Translations under genes and position numbers: made by a program | Part shown: positions 8,340 to 21,999 of the stretch, in pieces | Layout of the letters: the number at the start of each line of letters is the position of its first letter | Numbering within the stretch: position 1 is the stretch's first letter | The notes under the pieces: generated by a model | The model's input: only the letters and a program-made list of their open reading frames with translations | The model's database searches: none | What the model was told of the DNA's origin: nothing | Source: Acanthosepion esculentum | Lineage: Eukaryota; Mollusca; Cephalopoda; Sepiida; Sepiidae | Length of the DNA: 64,000 bases | Direction of reading: 5' to 3' | Assembly: GCA_964036315.1 (NCBI GenBank) | Contig: OZ038479.1 | Span: 53,786,746-53,850,745 of the forward strand

Positions 8340-11300
8340 GGAAAAACATACATAACGTAATGAAAAGGGCCACAAACTTAATAAAAATAAAGTTTTATCG
8401 TAAAAAAATAACAAACATTTTGACTCAAAATGTTTATGTTATTATTAAGATGAAAGACCAAAGTATTTTTTAATTATTTTTTGTAATTTTTTAATTCTTT
8501 CTAACATGTTCGAAATTTTGGTTAAAATTTTCTTGTTTTACTTCATCGGGGTGGTCAACTAATAACATTGACGTTTTCGCACTTTTTTCATATTTATTTG
8601 GAAATTCTTGTAAAAATCAAATGTTTGTTCGTTTTTAATTAAATTTTCGGAAATTATTCACAAATGAATGAAATTTTTTTTTTTTTTTTTTTAGAAAATT
8701 TTGGTAAAAAAATATTTTTGTTTTAAATATGTTACTTCCCGCCAAACCTTTCTATTTCCTGAAAAAAAATTTTTTTAAGAGTAGGAGTCCTTGGAGATTG
8801 TAAATCACTTACTTTTTTTTTTTTTTTTCAAATTTGAGCTATTCTAAATGAAAATCTGCTCTGAATTGCAAAATAATGAATCCAATAAATAAAACTGACA
8901 TTATTTAATTAGAAAAAGCTTTTAATTGCTTTTGTAAATAAGTTAAGGATATTATTGTCTGAAGAAATAAAATTTTTCTGATGAATAATGAATTTTTTCA
9001 TTTATTTTTAAAAATTTTTAATCATAATAATTATTTTATTTTTCTGCTTCAATCACAATTTGAGTACCATAAGGTGAGTTTCACTTTCAACATGATGATA
9101 AAACAATAATAGCAAATCTTATTTGACTTCGTTTTTAATAACCTTTTTAGTTTTTAATTTTAACATTTCCATGTTACTCTTCTTGAAAATTTAGAGATTA
9201 TGGAATATAAATATATTTTTTGTTTATTGGATTTTTAGGTCGATTTGACTGGAATGTTTTAAACGGAAAATAAAAACGCCTTCTTTTTCTCACTCGGTAG
9301 AAAAAAGTTAATAAATAAAAATAGGTATCTCCTCGAATTCGGTATGCGTCGTAAATTGAAAAGCTTTCTTGAAAGTTTCATTTTTTTACTGACCTTTATC
9401 TCCACTTTTTCGTTAAAGCATTATAACATGAGGGAAAAAAGACATCAAACTTAATAAAAACGAAGTCTTATCCTCAAAATGTTTGTAATTATTAAGAGGA
9501 AAGACCAAAGATTTCTTTAATTATTTTTATGAATGTTTTTTACTCATTCCTACCAGGTTCGAAATTTTGGTTAAAAATCCCTTTTTTTCTTTAATGCATT
9601 AACACGCAGAATAGGAATTCTTGTAAAAATCACATAATTGTTGAAATTTAATGAAACTTTTAGGACTTATTTACAAATGAATTAATTTATTTTCGAAATT
9701 ATTATTTTTTAGAAAATCTTGGTAAAAATATTTTTTTACGTCTGTTCAATGAATGTCTAAAAAAGAGCGTACCCTGATGAAAAAAAAGGCCCAAACTTGA
9801 TTTAAAAATTTTATATTCTCTAAATGTTTATGTCATTATTAAGAGGAAAGACCAAAGTATTTTTTGAGTATTTTTTTCATAATCATGTCTTCCATTATTG
9901 ACAGTTTTATAAACAAAAGTGAAATTCCCCATTTAAAAATCTTGTAAAATTCAATTATACTTTTTTCAAAAGTTATTTTAGGAATATTAGAAAATTTAAA
10001 GTATACTTAATGTTATTTGAATGAAAAATTACTTACATTTGTAGCAGAAATTTTTTAAAAGACATGTTCAACCGTGGTGATTGGTTTTAGGAGGTGTAAA
10101 TGTATCGACAACTTACGTCACGGGAATTTATCGGATGGTAGGACAGAAGTGACAAAAATTGGGCTAATTTTAAGTAAATGAAATGCAATCATGCAGGCAG
10201 AGGAAATGACTCTAGTACACGTGATATTTTTCAGAAATGTGCATCCATAGTTTTGTCGAAGACAATTTTAATACAGTTTTTTGTATAAAAAAAAAATATT
10301 TTAAAAATAGATGCATGTAGTAGATTTTAATAAGCTTTCTAATTTATGATCTGTAAAAATAGTCCTTTTTAATAGGAGCATTTCTAGAGTTTTACAGTTT
10401 CAAATTTAATTTTAGAACAATTATTAATTTTATCATTTTTACAAGAACTGTTTTCGTTTTTTTTCAATTATAAATAAAAAATTTATAATTGAAAAAAAAC
10501 GAAAACAGTTCTTGTAAAAATTCATTTTTCAGCTGAAAAAAATTTTGGCTTTAGACAAAAACGTCATTAATATATATTATTCATAAAAGCCATTAAAAGC
10601 CTTTTTAATTAAATAATATCTTAGTTTTATTGAGTTTTCTACTTTCAATTCAAAGCAAAAGTTTGGGATGTTGTGTGTAAAATTTTACAAAACATTGATG
10701 ATTTATATACTTCAAAGCCTTCATTTAATTAAAAAAATTAAAGTTACTGGTTTTAAAGTTTTCATAAAATTAAGTAAGGGTAGGAGGTAACAGATGTAAA
10801 AAAAAATATATTTTTACCATGACTTTCTTAAAGACAAACATTTCTAAAATAAATTCATTCATGTTTTAATAAGTTCTGAAAGTTTCATTAAATTCTGACA
10901 ATTATTTGATTTTTGCAATAATTTCCACGTTAATGTGTTTTTAACTGAAAAGGGCAAAAAAAAAAACCTATTGCTAAATATTAGGTGACCTCTGAAAAAG
11001 ATTTTCAACCAAAATTTCAAACATGCTAAACAGGAATAAAAAATTGAAAAAATACTTTGGTCTCTCCTCTAATTAATAACATAAACTTTTTGCAATAAAA
11101 CTTTGTTTTTATTAAGTTTGGGGCCTTTTTCACCAGGGTACCACATTTTTCTTTTTAGTAAAAATGTGGACATACCTATTAAGTACGTTCAATACTTTGC
11201 TAAAAAAGAGCATACCCTGATGAAAAAAAGGCCCCAAACTTGATTAATCAGGTTTTTTTTATTGTCTAAATGTTTATTATCAAGAGGAAAGACCAAACTA

Positions 11301-12790
11301 TTTTTTTAATATTTAAAAAATGTTTTTAATCTTTTCTAGCACATTAAAAAGTTTAGTTAAATTTAGTTAGCAAAATTTACATAAAATCGATCATGTCATC
11401 CATTTTTGACAACTTTGTAAACAAAAGTGAAATTCTCTGTTTAAAAATCTTGTAAAATTATTATTTTTTTTTTTCAAAAGCTATTTTAGGAAAATTAAAA
11501 AATTTAAAGTATACTTAATGTAATTGGAAACAAAAATTACTTAATTTTTTAGCAGAAAAAATTTAGTTGGAAATAAGAGAAGCATGTCTAACATTGATGA
11601 TTGGTTTTGGAGATGTGAATTGACATTTACATCAATGTATTGACAACTATTATCTGGGCAATTTATCTAAAAAAAAACATCACTAAAATAATTTCACTAA
11701 TTTTTTAATAAGTTCTAAAAGTTACATTAAAATCTGACTTTTTTTTTGTAAGAATTTCCAAATTAATGTGTTTTTCAACTGGAAAAAATGCTAAAAAACT
11801 GACATACAAAAACAAGATTTTCAACCAAAATTTCAAACATTTTAGAAATGATTTTAAAGTACTTTGGTCTTTCCTTTTATTAATAACATGAATTTTTCAT
11901 GATTTTTTATTAAGTTTTAATTAAGTTTGGACCCTTTTTTCACCATGCTATGCTGTTTTTCAGCAAATTATTGAACATACCTAATTTAGGTTGATTTGAC
12001 TGGAATGTTTTTAAATGAAGAAAACAACTTTTTCTGACTTGGTAGAAAGAAATAATTAATAAATAAAAATTATCCATGATATGTTTTAAATATGAATATA
12101 AAAAAAATAGATTTAATGAAGTAAGCAACCCATTCAAAATTTCATAAAAGAATAACATTGATTAAATAATTGCAGCCAAGTGAAAAACTATCAGCTTTCA
12201 TTTTTAATTTTATATTTAAAATTTTTGTTTGTTTGGACAGCTGTTATTTCCACTTGATTTGTTTCAGTTCAATTTTGCAAAGTTTCCTTAGGAAGTCTCA
12301 GATGGCAGAACTTACTTATCACTTTGCAAGAAAAAACAGAATGTCTGATGAAAAAAATCAATTTTAATCTGCTGCATAAATATGAGATACAAATCAAATA
12401 TCTGTTAAAAATTAAAATTATAATTCACTTCTATTTTTAGGTACCACCTCAAATTTTCTAAAAAGGAAACAAAAAGAAAACAAAGAAACCATGAATCATA
12501 TTTTAATACTTAATTACAATTCAAAGTCAAATTTTGATATTTGACAAAAATAGCCTGTAGGTACCTCCAAGATTTTCTAAAACAGAGCATACTGTGATGA
12601 AATCAGGCCCCAAACTTGATAAAAACAATGTTTTATCATCAAAATGTTATTAAAAAGAGGAAAGACTAAATTATTTTTTAAAATTCTTTTTGAAATTTTA
12701 GCTTTGTTTGTTTTATTTTTATTTTTTGTTTTTTGCATGAAAAACACAGTTTTTTCAAATTTTTGCAAAAAATAAAACAATTGTTAGATT
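8340..12790. repeat. Cluster of dispersed AT-rich repeat copies, unit 1 spacer
   Basis: Diverged copies of one family share a core near AAGAGGAAAGACCAAAGTAT, a flanking GGCCCCAAACTTGATAAAAAC block and a TTCGAAATTTTGGTTAAAA block. Forward copies lie at about 8350-8540, 9420-9600, 9760-9990, 11205-11460 and 12575-12690. Reverse copies lie at about 10985-11160 and 11790-11960. Adjacent modules such as ATTTAATTAGAAAAGCTTTTAATTGC travel with them, so the element is longer than 200 bp. No coding capacity was seen. Confidence 0.7.
10436..10520. repeat. Perfect hairpin with 40-bp arms, unit 1 only
   Basis: 10436-10475 is the exact reverse complement of 10481-10520, with an AAAAA spacer. The equivalent place in unit 2 (about 33960-34010) has only the right arm. 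It could extrude a cruciform or give a 40-bp hairpin RNA if transcribed. Confidence 0.9.
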
Positions 12791-12864
12791 TGAATTAAAT
12801 TTTCAGGACTTACTTATAAATGAATGAAATTTAAAAACAATTTTGTTTGTATTTTAGTAAATGG

Positions 12865-12885
12865 TATATATATATATATATATAT
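12865..12885. repeat. (TA)n microsatellite
   Basis: 21 bases of TA dinucleotides; the same length occurs at 36377-36397. Confidence 0.95.
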
Positions 12886-13079
12886 TACACATGTTACCAC
12901 ACACTCACTTAATTTTTTAAAATTTCCAGAAATTAAAATTTGAGCCTCTTCATATTTATATTAGTTAAAAGCAGGATTCCTTGGAAAATATAAATCATCA
13001 ATTTTCCTCAAACTCTACTCTTGATTCATCTGTAATATCCCTGCTTAACTTCCCTCTTACAACTTAGTCTCTGTTGAGT

Positions 13080-14480
13080 GATATGCATATAACCCCTTTC
13101 ATTGGTCCTGCTATCTAACCAAGATACCCACGAAGCCTGTGGACCCGATGGTATCCTTGTAATAGTCATTAAGAAGAGTGCTCCCAAACTGGCTCCTGTT
13201 TTCCAGCCTGCTGGAAGTCCTCAGTGGTTGTTCCCATTCTTGCTGAGTTGCCTGATCCTTCCAAGTATTTTAGCTTTTTGGGGGGGGGTCTGTTAACCTT
13301 TACCTGTTTTTGGGAAACTCCTAGAGGCCCTAATCAATGTGGAATTGATTCATAATCTCTCATTGCAAGGCTTTATCTCAGGCAAACAATATGGCTTTTA
13401 TTTCTCCAAGTCAATTGCTGACTGATTGTGGAAAGAGTCTATCTATAAATACCAGGAAGCCCAAACTGTAGCATTGGACATCTCAAAAGCCTCTGAGAGT
13501 GTCTAGCATTCAGGTCTTCAACAGAAGCTCAAATGTTATGGTACCTCCAAACACTTTTTTGAACTGATCCAGTCTTTCCTACCCAATTATAAAATTAAAG
13601 TTTTTCTGTACAGCCACTCATCTAGATCCTTTTGTACTAATGCAGGTGTCCCCCCAGGACTCCATCCTTAGTCCTACTCTGCTTTTAATTTTCATTAATG
13701 ACCTTCCTGATGATATCAATGCTGATGACACAATTTACTCCTGCCTTGATTGTAAAGCTTATCAGTCCAACAAGGTCAGAATATTAGGAAATGTCCAAAA
13801 TGACCTCAACTCAGTTATTAACTGGGGCAAAAGATGGCGTGTTAATTTTAACACCGCCAAAACTAAACTTTTCTCCATTACTCATCTACTGATATGAAGT
13901 GGAAAAATCCATTTCTAGGTGATCTGCTAAGAAAGTTGGGCAAGACAATTTTTCTCTCCAGAATCTATCGTACATGAGTCTACCATTCATCCAAGCTTAG
14001 AATATTGCTGCAGGTGCATCAGACAGTATGTGGTCTGGTGCCCCTGCAATTTACCATGAGCTCCTTGATAAGATCCAAAGAAGAATCAGCAATATTATTG
14101 GTCCTGATCTGGCAACTCAGCTTCAGTCACTTTCCCACCACTGTAAGGTTGCTTTTCTATGTCTTTTCTATGAATACTTTCATGGTAATTGTTCAGATGA
14201 GCTATGGTACCTAGAGTTTTTGAATTTAAGTGCAGCACTAGGCTGGTGTCGCGATGTTGTCAATTTACAGTTGAGCTGGCTAGATATAGCCATAAATTCT
14301 ATGATAAAAGTTTCTTTTCACACTTCTCCCTTGTGTAACTCTCTTCCAGCCAACTTTAATCTGCAAATATTTAAATGCAATGTCAATCACTATCTACTGC
14401 CCTCCTGGTTACTCTTTTCTCTTTCTGCTAATCATTATTGCTTCTGTTCCTAATTCTCCCACACACTGTACCTCCGTGTG
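13080..14480 (+). pseudogene. Decayed non-LTR retrotransposon (LINE) reverse transcriptase, Jockey/CR1-like, unit 1
   Basis: Fragments of an RT domain appear in order but in shifting frames: ACGPDGI near 13140, GKQYGF near 13381, ALDISKAS near 13470, AGVPPG near 13645, LLIFINDLPDDINADDT near 13685-13732, and WGKRWRVNFNTAKTKLFS near 13825. The C-terminal region continues with LLDKIQRRISNIIG near 14055-14100. The catalytic YADD is NADD here. Several stops and frameshifts make it inactive. Order and motifs place it among Jockey/CR1-type LINEs; the exact clade is not decidable here. It is shared with unit 2 at 36592-38035 and deleted from unit 3. Confidence 0.85.
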
Positions 14481-14599
14481 TTTTAGTGCATTACTCTCTT
14501 CATGGGATGACACCGATTTAGAAAAAAATTGTTTTATGTCAAACACAAACGCCATTTACCAAAGATCTGCTCTGAATCCTAAGGTAAAAGAAAGATGTA

Positions 14600-17500
14600 A
14601 TAAAAGTATTATTTAATTAGAAAATAATTTATAATACTTTTAAATCGTGTAAAATTCTGTATTGGGCTATTTCCTGGATGTGATATAGTAATTAAGTGGC
14701 AACAAAATTTACAAATCCAAAATTGAAAAGATTAATCAACTTAGTTGAGCTGTTCTTTTTTAAAAATAATTTTTTTATTTTGTATTTTTTTTTTCTTAAT
14801 ACGTTCCTTATTTTCATGTATGGTATACTGAAATTGCTATTATTATGATATAAAACTTTTGTCCCTTTATTAGGTCGCTTCAGTTTTACGTTTCAACGGG
14901 TTTTCAAAATTTCCATTCAGCTTTAAAAGTATAAAGCTTAAACTGAGTTTTACTTTTTTCAATTACTATTTTGCTAAATATTTTTATTTTATGTATTTAC
15001 ATTAGCGTGGGACATACTTCAGTTGAATAATCATAGTATTTCATTTGTTATTAAATTATAAAATTAATTGAAAATTTTATAGTATTTTAAATTTTTTTAT
15101 TTTTTGCATCTTCGAAAGGTAAATAAAAGTCAATAAAATATTAAATAATTGCGGAAAATATGTTCATTTGTAAAAATTACTAGGTAGTTAAAACCCAAAA
15201 ATATGCGTTCACTTAGATTTCTGACAGTTGGGTCATCCATAGTTGCTCTCATCGCTTCCTCAATCAGCAGTCCATTAAACGTTGGATCAGATGAACAGGA
15301 CCAATCGTTAATAATTGGTTGTATATGATTTTTTATGCTATAAGTAAGTAATATTTATTTCAAATCAGATTAATTTAACTTTAAATTTCCTAATTTTACT
15401 AAAATAACGTGTCAGAAATATATATTTATTTTTTGAAAGAATTTTAAAATAGAAAAATTTGATTTGTTTAGTTTACAAATTTCTTAAAATTAAAAAAATG
15501 GCCGCTTTTAAGAAAATTTTGTAGGTACCAACATGAGATCACTGGAAAATTAGCATAGCAGGATAATAACGGCTTTAAACTTGACGAAAACAAAATTTTA
15601 TCGTCTAAATGTTTGTTTTTATTAAGAGGAAAGAACAAAGTAATTTTTAATTATTTTTCAAATTTTTTCTGTCTTTATTAGAACATTCTAACTTCTGATT
15701 GAAAAACCTTTTTCTCTTCATCAGCTAAAGTCCTACTAATAACATGGCGGATTTTTTGTACATTTTTTTTTAAATGGCAGACATTAATTTTGAAAATGTT
15801 GCAAAAATAAAAATAACTGTCGGATTTTAATGAAACTTTCAGAAACTATTCACAAATGATGGAAATTATTATAAATATGTTTATTTATTTTAAGTCATGG
15901 GAAAAATATTTTTCTATATTTATTACCCCCATAACTAATTTTATGAAAACTCTTGAAATTCAAATGTGTACATTTTTAGTGATTAATTAGTTCAAAGCTT
16001 TGAGGAAAGTAAATCATTTTTTTTTTTTAGTTGACACCCTTCTACCTTAAAATCAGCTCTGAACTATAACATGCAAAACTCAATAAAATAAAAGATATTA
16101 TGTAATTTCAAAAGCTTTTAGTTGCTTTTACGAATATGGATAATATTTTCTGGAAGCAAAAAAGCGTTTTCGATGAAAAATAAATTTTTACAACAATTAT
16201 TTATTTTTTAAATTATTTTATTTTTTACATTAAAGTTGTTAAATATTCTAAAATTAATGAAAATGATATACAGTTTAGTCAGTGTTAGTATTAAGTAGAT
16301 AAATATCATTACAGATTATAAAATAAACCTGGTTACAATCAGCAATTTGCAAATAAAAATCTAATATAACGTTTTTTGTTTATGTCCAAAAATAACTTAA
16401 TTCAAATATACGGAAGACCGGAAGCATCATGAAAACAATAGTTCGTCACGTAGTCTGCGTTGGTAGTGACATAAACATTTTGACGATAAAATTCTGCTCT
16501 CGTCAAGTTTAAGGCCGTTTTTATCATGCTATGCCTGCTTAAAAATAACGAGGTAAATAAGTTGTTCGCATAAAGCTAAACTGTCACTTATGACATTCCG
16601 TACTATAACTTTTCCTCCCGTAAGGTGTCAGAGCATGATGAAATCACGCACATGTCACTTGTCAATCAACACCACTGCTAAGACTGGCTTTTTCTCATTT
16701 TAAAGTACATTTTTTTCAGCGCAGAATGTAAGTAATGTTTGTTTCAAAATATATTAAATAAACTTTATAATTTCTAATTTTCTTAAATTACTTTTTTAAA
16801 AAATCATAATTGATTTTTTAAAAAGAATTTTAAACGGAGACTTTCACTTTTATAAACAAAAGTTAAAAAAATGGCTGATGATCGATTTTCTGTCAATTTT
16901 GCTGATAAAAAAAATAGAAGATTTTTAACGATAATTTTGGACGTGCTTGAAATTATTAAAAAATGATCAAAAAATGATCAAAAATACTTTGATCTTTCCT
17001 CTTGATAATAACATAAATATTTAAACGATAAAAAATTATTTTCATCAAGTTTGAGACCGTTATTTTCCTGCTATGCTCATTTTCCAGGGATTTCATGTTG
17101 GTTTCTATTTTTATGAAATTTTCAGGACTTATTTAGAAATGAATTAAAGTATTTTAGATATGTTTATATTAGAAAATCTTGGTAAATAAATTTCTTTTTA
17201 CATTTTTATGAAAACTTGAGAAATTCAACGTGATAATTTTCAGTTTGGTTAAAAATAGAATTCTTTAGAGAATTTAAATCATGGAATTTTTTGCCAAAAT
17301 TGGACCCCATCTTTTCGAAAATCTGCTCTGAATCAAAAAGAATAAAATGCAGTAAAACTGAGATATTATTTAATTAGAGAAGCTTTTAATTGCTTTTATG
17401 AATATTGTCACACCTACCATATGACTATTGGTGAATTAGCTCCCTTGCTTGAAAAAACTAATGTACACCTTTCTGGCTAATGTACTGTTGGGTTACCTCC

Positions 17501-19396
17501 TAAAAATTTTATCATTCTCTTCTTACTTTTCTGCTTATATGACAACACGTAAATCTCTTGCAGAAGAACGCATTGCCTTTTTGGAAACATAGGAACAATA
17601 CATATCTACACACACACATACATATGCACATTTACTCACTACACATACTTTGGAGCACTAGGTTTTCACATTCATTCACAAAAACACTGTAAAAATTATT
17701 TACATCACAGATATAAAAAACAGGATTTTTAACCGAAATTTCAAACATGTCAGAAAGGCTTAAAGAATCTTTTGAAATAATTACAAAATTCCTTGTTCAT
17801 TCCTCTTAATAATAACATAAAAGTTTATTTTATTAATTTTTGGGCCGTTTTTTATCATGTTATGCTGCTTTTTCAGTGAGCAAGTGAACATGACTATTTT
17901 TGTATATGTAAAACTGTGCCAAATTCTATAGATACAGTGGCACATACATGACACTCAGAAAATAAAAGTGACTACTGTAGTAAATTTAGAGCCAAAATTC
18001 TCTAAAATTCAGTAAAACATTAGATTATGGAGAATATTTTTTTGTTTAAATTTTTAAGATGACCAATTACTTAAAAAGTCTTCTTTGCATTAAATTCCTC
18101 AATCATTTTTTCTTAGTTAAAGCCCCCAACAAAACCCCACATCACCCCTCTAGAACAACATTTAATAACAATCTATGTGTCATGGAGATGGTAAAAAGCG
18201 GTCAACATAAATGAATAAAACTACCATCAAGTTCAAAAATGCAGTTCTGTGGTATTTTAAACTTAAAAAAATAACAGTTGTTTCAAATCAGATAAGTATA
18301 CTTTAAAAATTTGCTAACATTCCTCTAAAGTTTCAGAAAAGTACATTTTTTTATAAAGAGATTTACGTTTTTTTATATTACTTTGCTAAAAATGCTGCTA
18401 AATTCAAACATTTTAAAAATAAAATTCTAATCAATTTTTTAAATTAGTTTTGAAATACAGCATAGTATTTTATTTATTGGAAATATTAAATTTAATCTCT
18501 CAGCATGAAATTAAAACAAAAATAAAAGTTCCAAGCAAAATTTTTCTTTAGTAAAAAATAATTTTAAATGTTAGGTATTGCATTTTTGTAAAGATAACTA
18601 TATTTGTATTAGTTAAAAACAAAAAAGCAGGACTCTTTCGAGAATTTAAATCATCAATCTGTTTATGTCAAATAGAAATGCCATTAAGCATAAAATTCAC
18701 CCTGAATCATAAAATAAAAATATTTAATTAGAAAAGCTTTTAATTGCTTTTATAAATAAGATATATTAAGGACACTATTTATTGTCTTAAGAAAAAAAAA
18801 TCTTTTTTGATGAATAATGTATTTTTACAAGAATTGATTTAATTTTTCTTAAATTTAGATAAAATTTATGAAGTTTTAAAGCTTTTAAAATTCTGTATTA
18901 ATTTCAGCCTTTTAGATGATATTATTAAGTAAAAGCTATATCTGCTAATCATAAATGAAAAAGCTAAATATGATTCATTAAACACTGATATTTTAAAAAT
19001 GAATTTGACTTTTTTTTGCATGTGTATAAACATGCCAATTTTTGTAAGTACAAGCAACCATATATCACATTATCAGAAAATAAGAGTGATGATTATAGTA
19101 AATTTAAAGCCAAAAAGTATCTAAGATTTAGTGAAACATTAGATTACAGAGAATATTTTGCTAAATTTTTCAGGTAACTGAATACTTATTATATAAAAAT
19201 GGGGCTTACGTAACTTTCTTCAGTTATGTTTTTCAGATAAATTCTCTGTATAACAACATTAGATCTGTTATCAGGCTGTCAACACAACTGCTGTCGGAAT
19301 AAAAACGCAGTTACTGTCAGGTTAAAAAATGCATTTTTTTGATATTTTAAACTGAAAATTAATATTTTTTTCAAATCAAATTAATTATACTCTGAA
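14600..19396. other. AT-rich spacer of unit 1, no gene
   Basis: This holds further copies of the dispersed repeat: forward near 15550-15700, reverse near 16930-17090 and 17720-17890. It also holds module repeats at 16050-16210, 17320-17400 and 18690-18840. A broken reading frame at 17421 is the counterpart of the unit 3 frame at 59265. No RNA gene was seen. Confidence 0.6.
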
Positions 19397-20010
19397 TCAG
19401 CTGATAGTACATTTGATTTCTGGAAAACTTCTTAATAAAGGGAATTACATTTTAATAAAAGATGGCTAAAAAGGAGGCACTAAAGAGCTTCTTTTGAAAA
19501 AGAAGAGAATCTTTCCAGTCAATTTAAATTCGTTTTTGAAATGCAGGAAATATTTTGCTTATTGGAAATATTAAATATAATCTATTAGATCGAAATTGAA
19601 ACTAAAAGGTTTCCAGTGTTAGATATTGTGTTTTTTGTGGAGGTCTCTATGTTTGTTATTATCAAGTGGAATGACCAAAGTATTTTTTTTATTATTTTAT
19701 TTAATTTTTGAATCTTTTCTAGCATGTTCAAATTTTGGTTAAAAAATCTTGTTTTTCCTGTGTTCGTGCTGGGTGGGAATGTTAACAGAGGAAATTTAGC
19801 ATCTTTTTTGTGGTAAAAACACATTGATTTGGAAAATGTTGCAGAATATAAATAATTACTGAGTTTTAATGAATTTTTCTGCATTTATTCACAAAGGAAT
19901 TTTTTTTTTCAATCATGGTAAAAAATTTATTTAATTTTCTTTTTACATCTGTTACACTCACTTATGTAATTTTACATATGTTGTAATTTGCTTTTCTTAT
20001 TGTTTTTCTG

Positions 20011-20236
20011 TAACACTGTATTACTGGTTCTCATGTCGTATTCATGTCTATGCTTGGCCAGCTTAGGAAATTTTAGTAACCTAGCAGATAACAACAAATT
20101 GTAATATGAGCTTTGGTAAATAACACTCCGTATTACTGGTTCCCATGTTGTATACATGTCTATGCTTAGCTAGCTTAGGAAATTTTTGTGACCTAGCAGA
20201 TAACAACAAATTGTAATCTGAGCTTTGATAAATTAT
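20011..20236. repeat. Tandem duplication of about 111 bp, unit 2
   Basis: TAACACT..TATTACTGGTTC through TAACAACAAATTGTAAT occurs twice in a row here, but only once in unit 1 (about 610-720) and unit 4 (about 61850-61960). It marks units 2 and 3 as sister copies. Confidence 0.85.
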
Positions 20237-20279
20237 GGTTACTGGGACATTAAGTTTAAAAACTCATACACTGATCTTC

Positions 20280-20560
20280 TCAATGACTCATGGCCCAGTG
20301 GATTGAATCTAGTGACTTGACCCAGTGAGTTGTGAGTTCAATACCTGGCTACAGCAGAGGGGAACAAAACATTGGAAAGTTTAGTTTAAAAGGGAGATAA
20401 CTGATACTGAGATATCCAGAAGAGGCTGGAAAATTAAATTACTCTGGTGGATGAAATAAAAAGCTCAGTTTGAAATTCCAATCACCTGAAGAAGGCCAAA
20501 GAGTACAGTCGAAACATTGTGAATATAGCAACAAAATGTAAAAAATGTAAATAATTACAA
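20280..20560 (+). mobile_element. tRNA-derived SINE, unit 2 copy
   Basis: A-box-like TGGCCCAGTGGA at 20291-20302 and B-box-like GAGTTCAATACC at 20334-20345 are followed by the CACCTGAAGAAGGCC body and A-rich tail. It is orthologous to the copies at 772, 43802 and 62008. Confidence 0.75.
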
Positions 20561-21750
20561 AACCTCATTTCAGAAATATGGAGAGATATTAAAGTTAACT
20601 TTGTCGTAATTTGAACACTTAATACCTATTTGGATTCTGTTGCAATTAGATCAAGAGAAGTAGTGAGTTACCTGTCAAGATCTATAACTGTCAAGAACCA
20701 TTAACAGGGTTAAATATCTTAAGTCTATTATAAATTCTGGAAATGCTAGGCTTCAGTTGACCAAACCAAATGTCACACTTTACATGATTTACTATTGAAT
20801 TTTAAAACACTTCAATGATGAGGTGGTTTTATGAAAATATTAACAGTGTAGAAAAGGATAACATTTATATGAACATTGCTTTCCAATATTATATGAATCA
20901 CCCTTTATGGATATCTTATAGTATTTAGTTTGATAAAAATTAAACTGAATGTCTCCAGATTACTATTTTTAACATGTGTAAAACTCAATGAGGTCAGGAT
21001 TTTATAAGTAAATAAATTCACTGGGGTAATTGCATGAAGCATTTGACATAATGTTAAATGCAGGCTTCTGTAAATAATTTTCATCATTTATTGAACACTG
21101 GAAATTTTATGCACAGCCAATACTTAGTTGATTTGTATCATATAATGAAAGGCAGATTTGTCATTTTTGTATTTATTTCCCTAAAAGATTTCTTGCTGAA
21201 TATTATAATAACTATTTGAAGGTAAACAACTTTTCATAATATCACATTTAAAAACGTCTTTGTTTCTATAGAGATGATACACATTAAAATTGACGGCACA
21301 ATGATTTTTTTCATTGTGTTTATATCTAGTTTTAATATTTGATTCATAACAGCAAACCATTAATCGCCTGATTGCTTCACTTCCTTTAAATTTAATGTTT
21401 TAGCTTCCTGTCAAGATTCATTCCTAAATGAATGTTCTTTCAGTTATTTTTATTCACCTTATTTATATCATAATCACTCTGATATTGTTTGTCTTTTGTG
21501 AAAACTGAATTTCTTGACAAGTGGAAAGGAGAATTTTTAAAGAATAATATTTTAGACATTTTAAATTTTTTCAGAAAAATACCATTGTATTTGCATAACG
21601 TTTTTCAACTCAAAAGGGAAACATTGATTTTTCTATTGATCATTCTTGGTTGCTGCATTATTGCATCCATCCGCTGATCTCAACTATCCTATCCTGTATG
21701 TGTTGTTAAATATATACTGATTTGATATATTATTTGCTATCTTTGTTAAT

Positions 21751-21776
21751 TTGTTTGATTTGTTTTTCTTCACAGA
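21751..21776 (+). other. Candidate 3' splice site before zinc-finger exon, copy 2
   Basis: The same TTTGATTTGTTTTTCTTCACAG sequence as in the other copies, with the AG at 21774-21775. A short open stretch of about 20 codons follows before TGA, so the first part of the exon may be 5' UTR, or a tiny exon may use the GTAAAT donor-like site near 21830. Confidence 0.55.
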
Positions 21777-21999
21777 TTTTTGGGCTGAACAGAAAATCAT
21801 GATATTCAATAAAACCTGTTATTATTGGGAATGTAAATGAAAGCAAACCAGACTTTTGACTTTCTATCAAGAGCAGTGAAATATATACTGCAACATTCAT
21901 ATACAAGTTGTGTAAGTATATTTTCAAAAGCATATTAATGGGCAAGAAAACATGTAATTTGAAGACTGGGATATTTTTTGTGGAATCATAGTGTTACAT

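Larger units (their letters stand above)
1..19396 (+). repeat. Tandem locus unit 1 (5' edge outside or at window start)
   Basis: Position 1 aligns with about 19397 of unit 2, and the same order of SINE, splice acceptor, zinc-finger exon, downstream block and spacer follows. From about 6815 onward the sequence is nearly identical to unit 2 at an offset of 23511-23522. Before that (1-6800) it is clearly diverged and carries indels: an 830-bp deletion near 1370, and absence of the P-transposon segment and of an 870-bp block. Boundaries are homology positions chosen by the window edge, not proven breakpoints. Confidence 0.85.

Noticed and set aside
19585..19884. 99-residue minus-strand frame conserved in units 2, 3 and 4
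   Set aside because: Falls in the dispersed AT-rich repeat, has Lys/Asn/Ile-rich composition and no domain; it is not open in unit 1.
21991..21999. Start of zinc-finger copy 2 at 21991 (and copy 3 at 45513)
   Set aside because: The codon is GTG, not used to start animal nuclear genes in normal circumstances; ATG 22000/45522 is three codons downstream.
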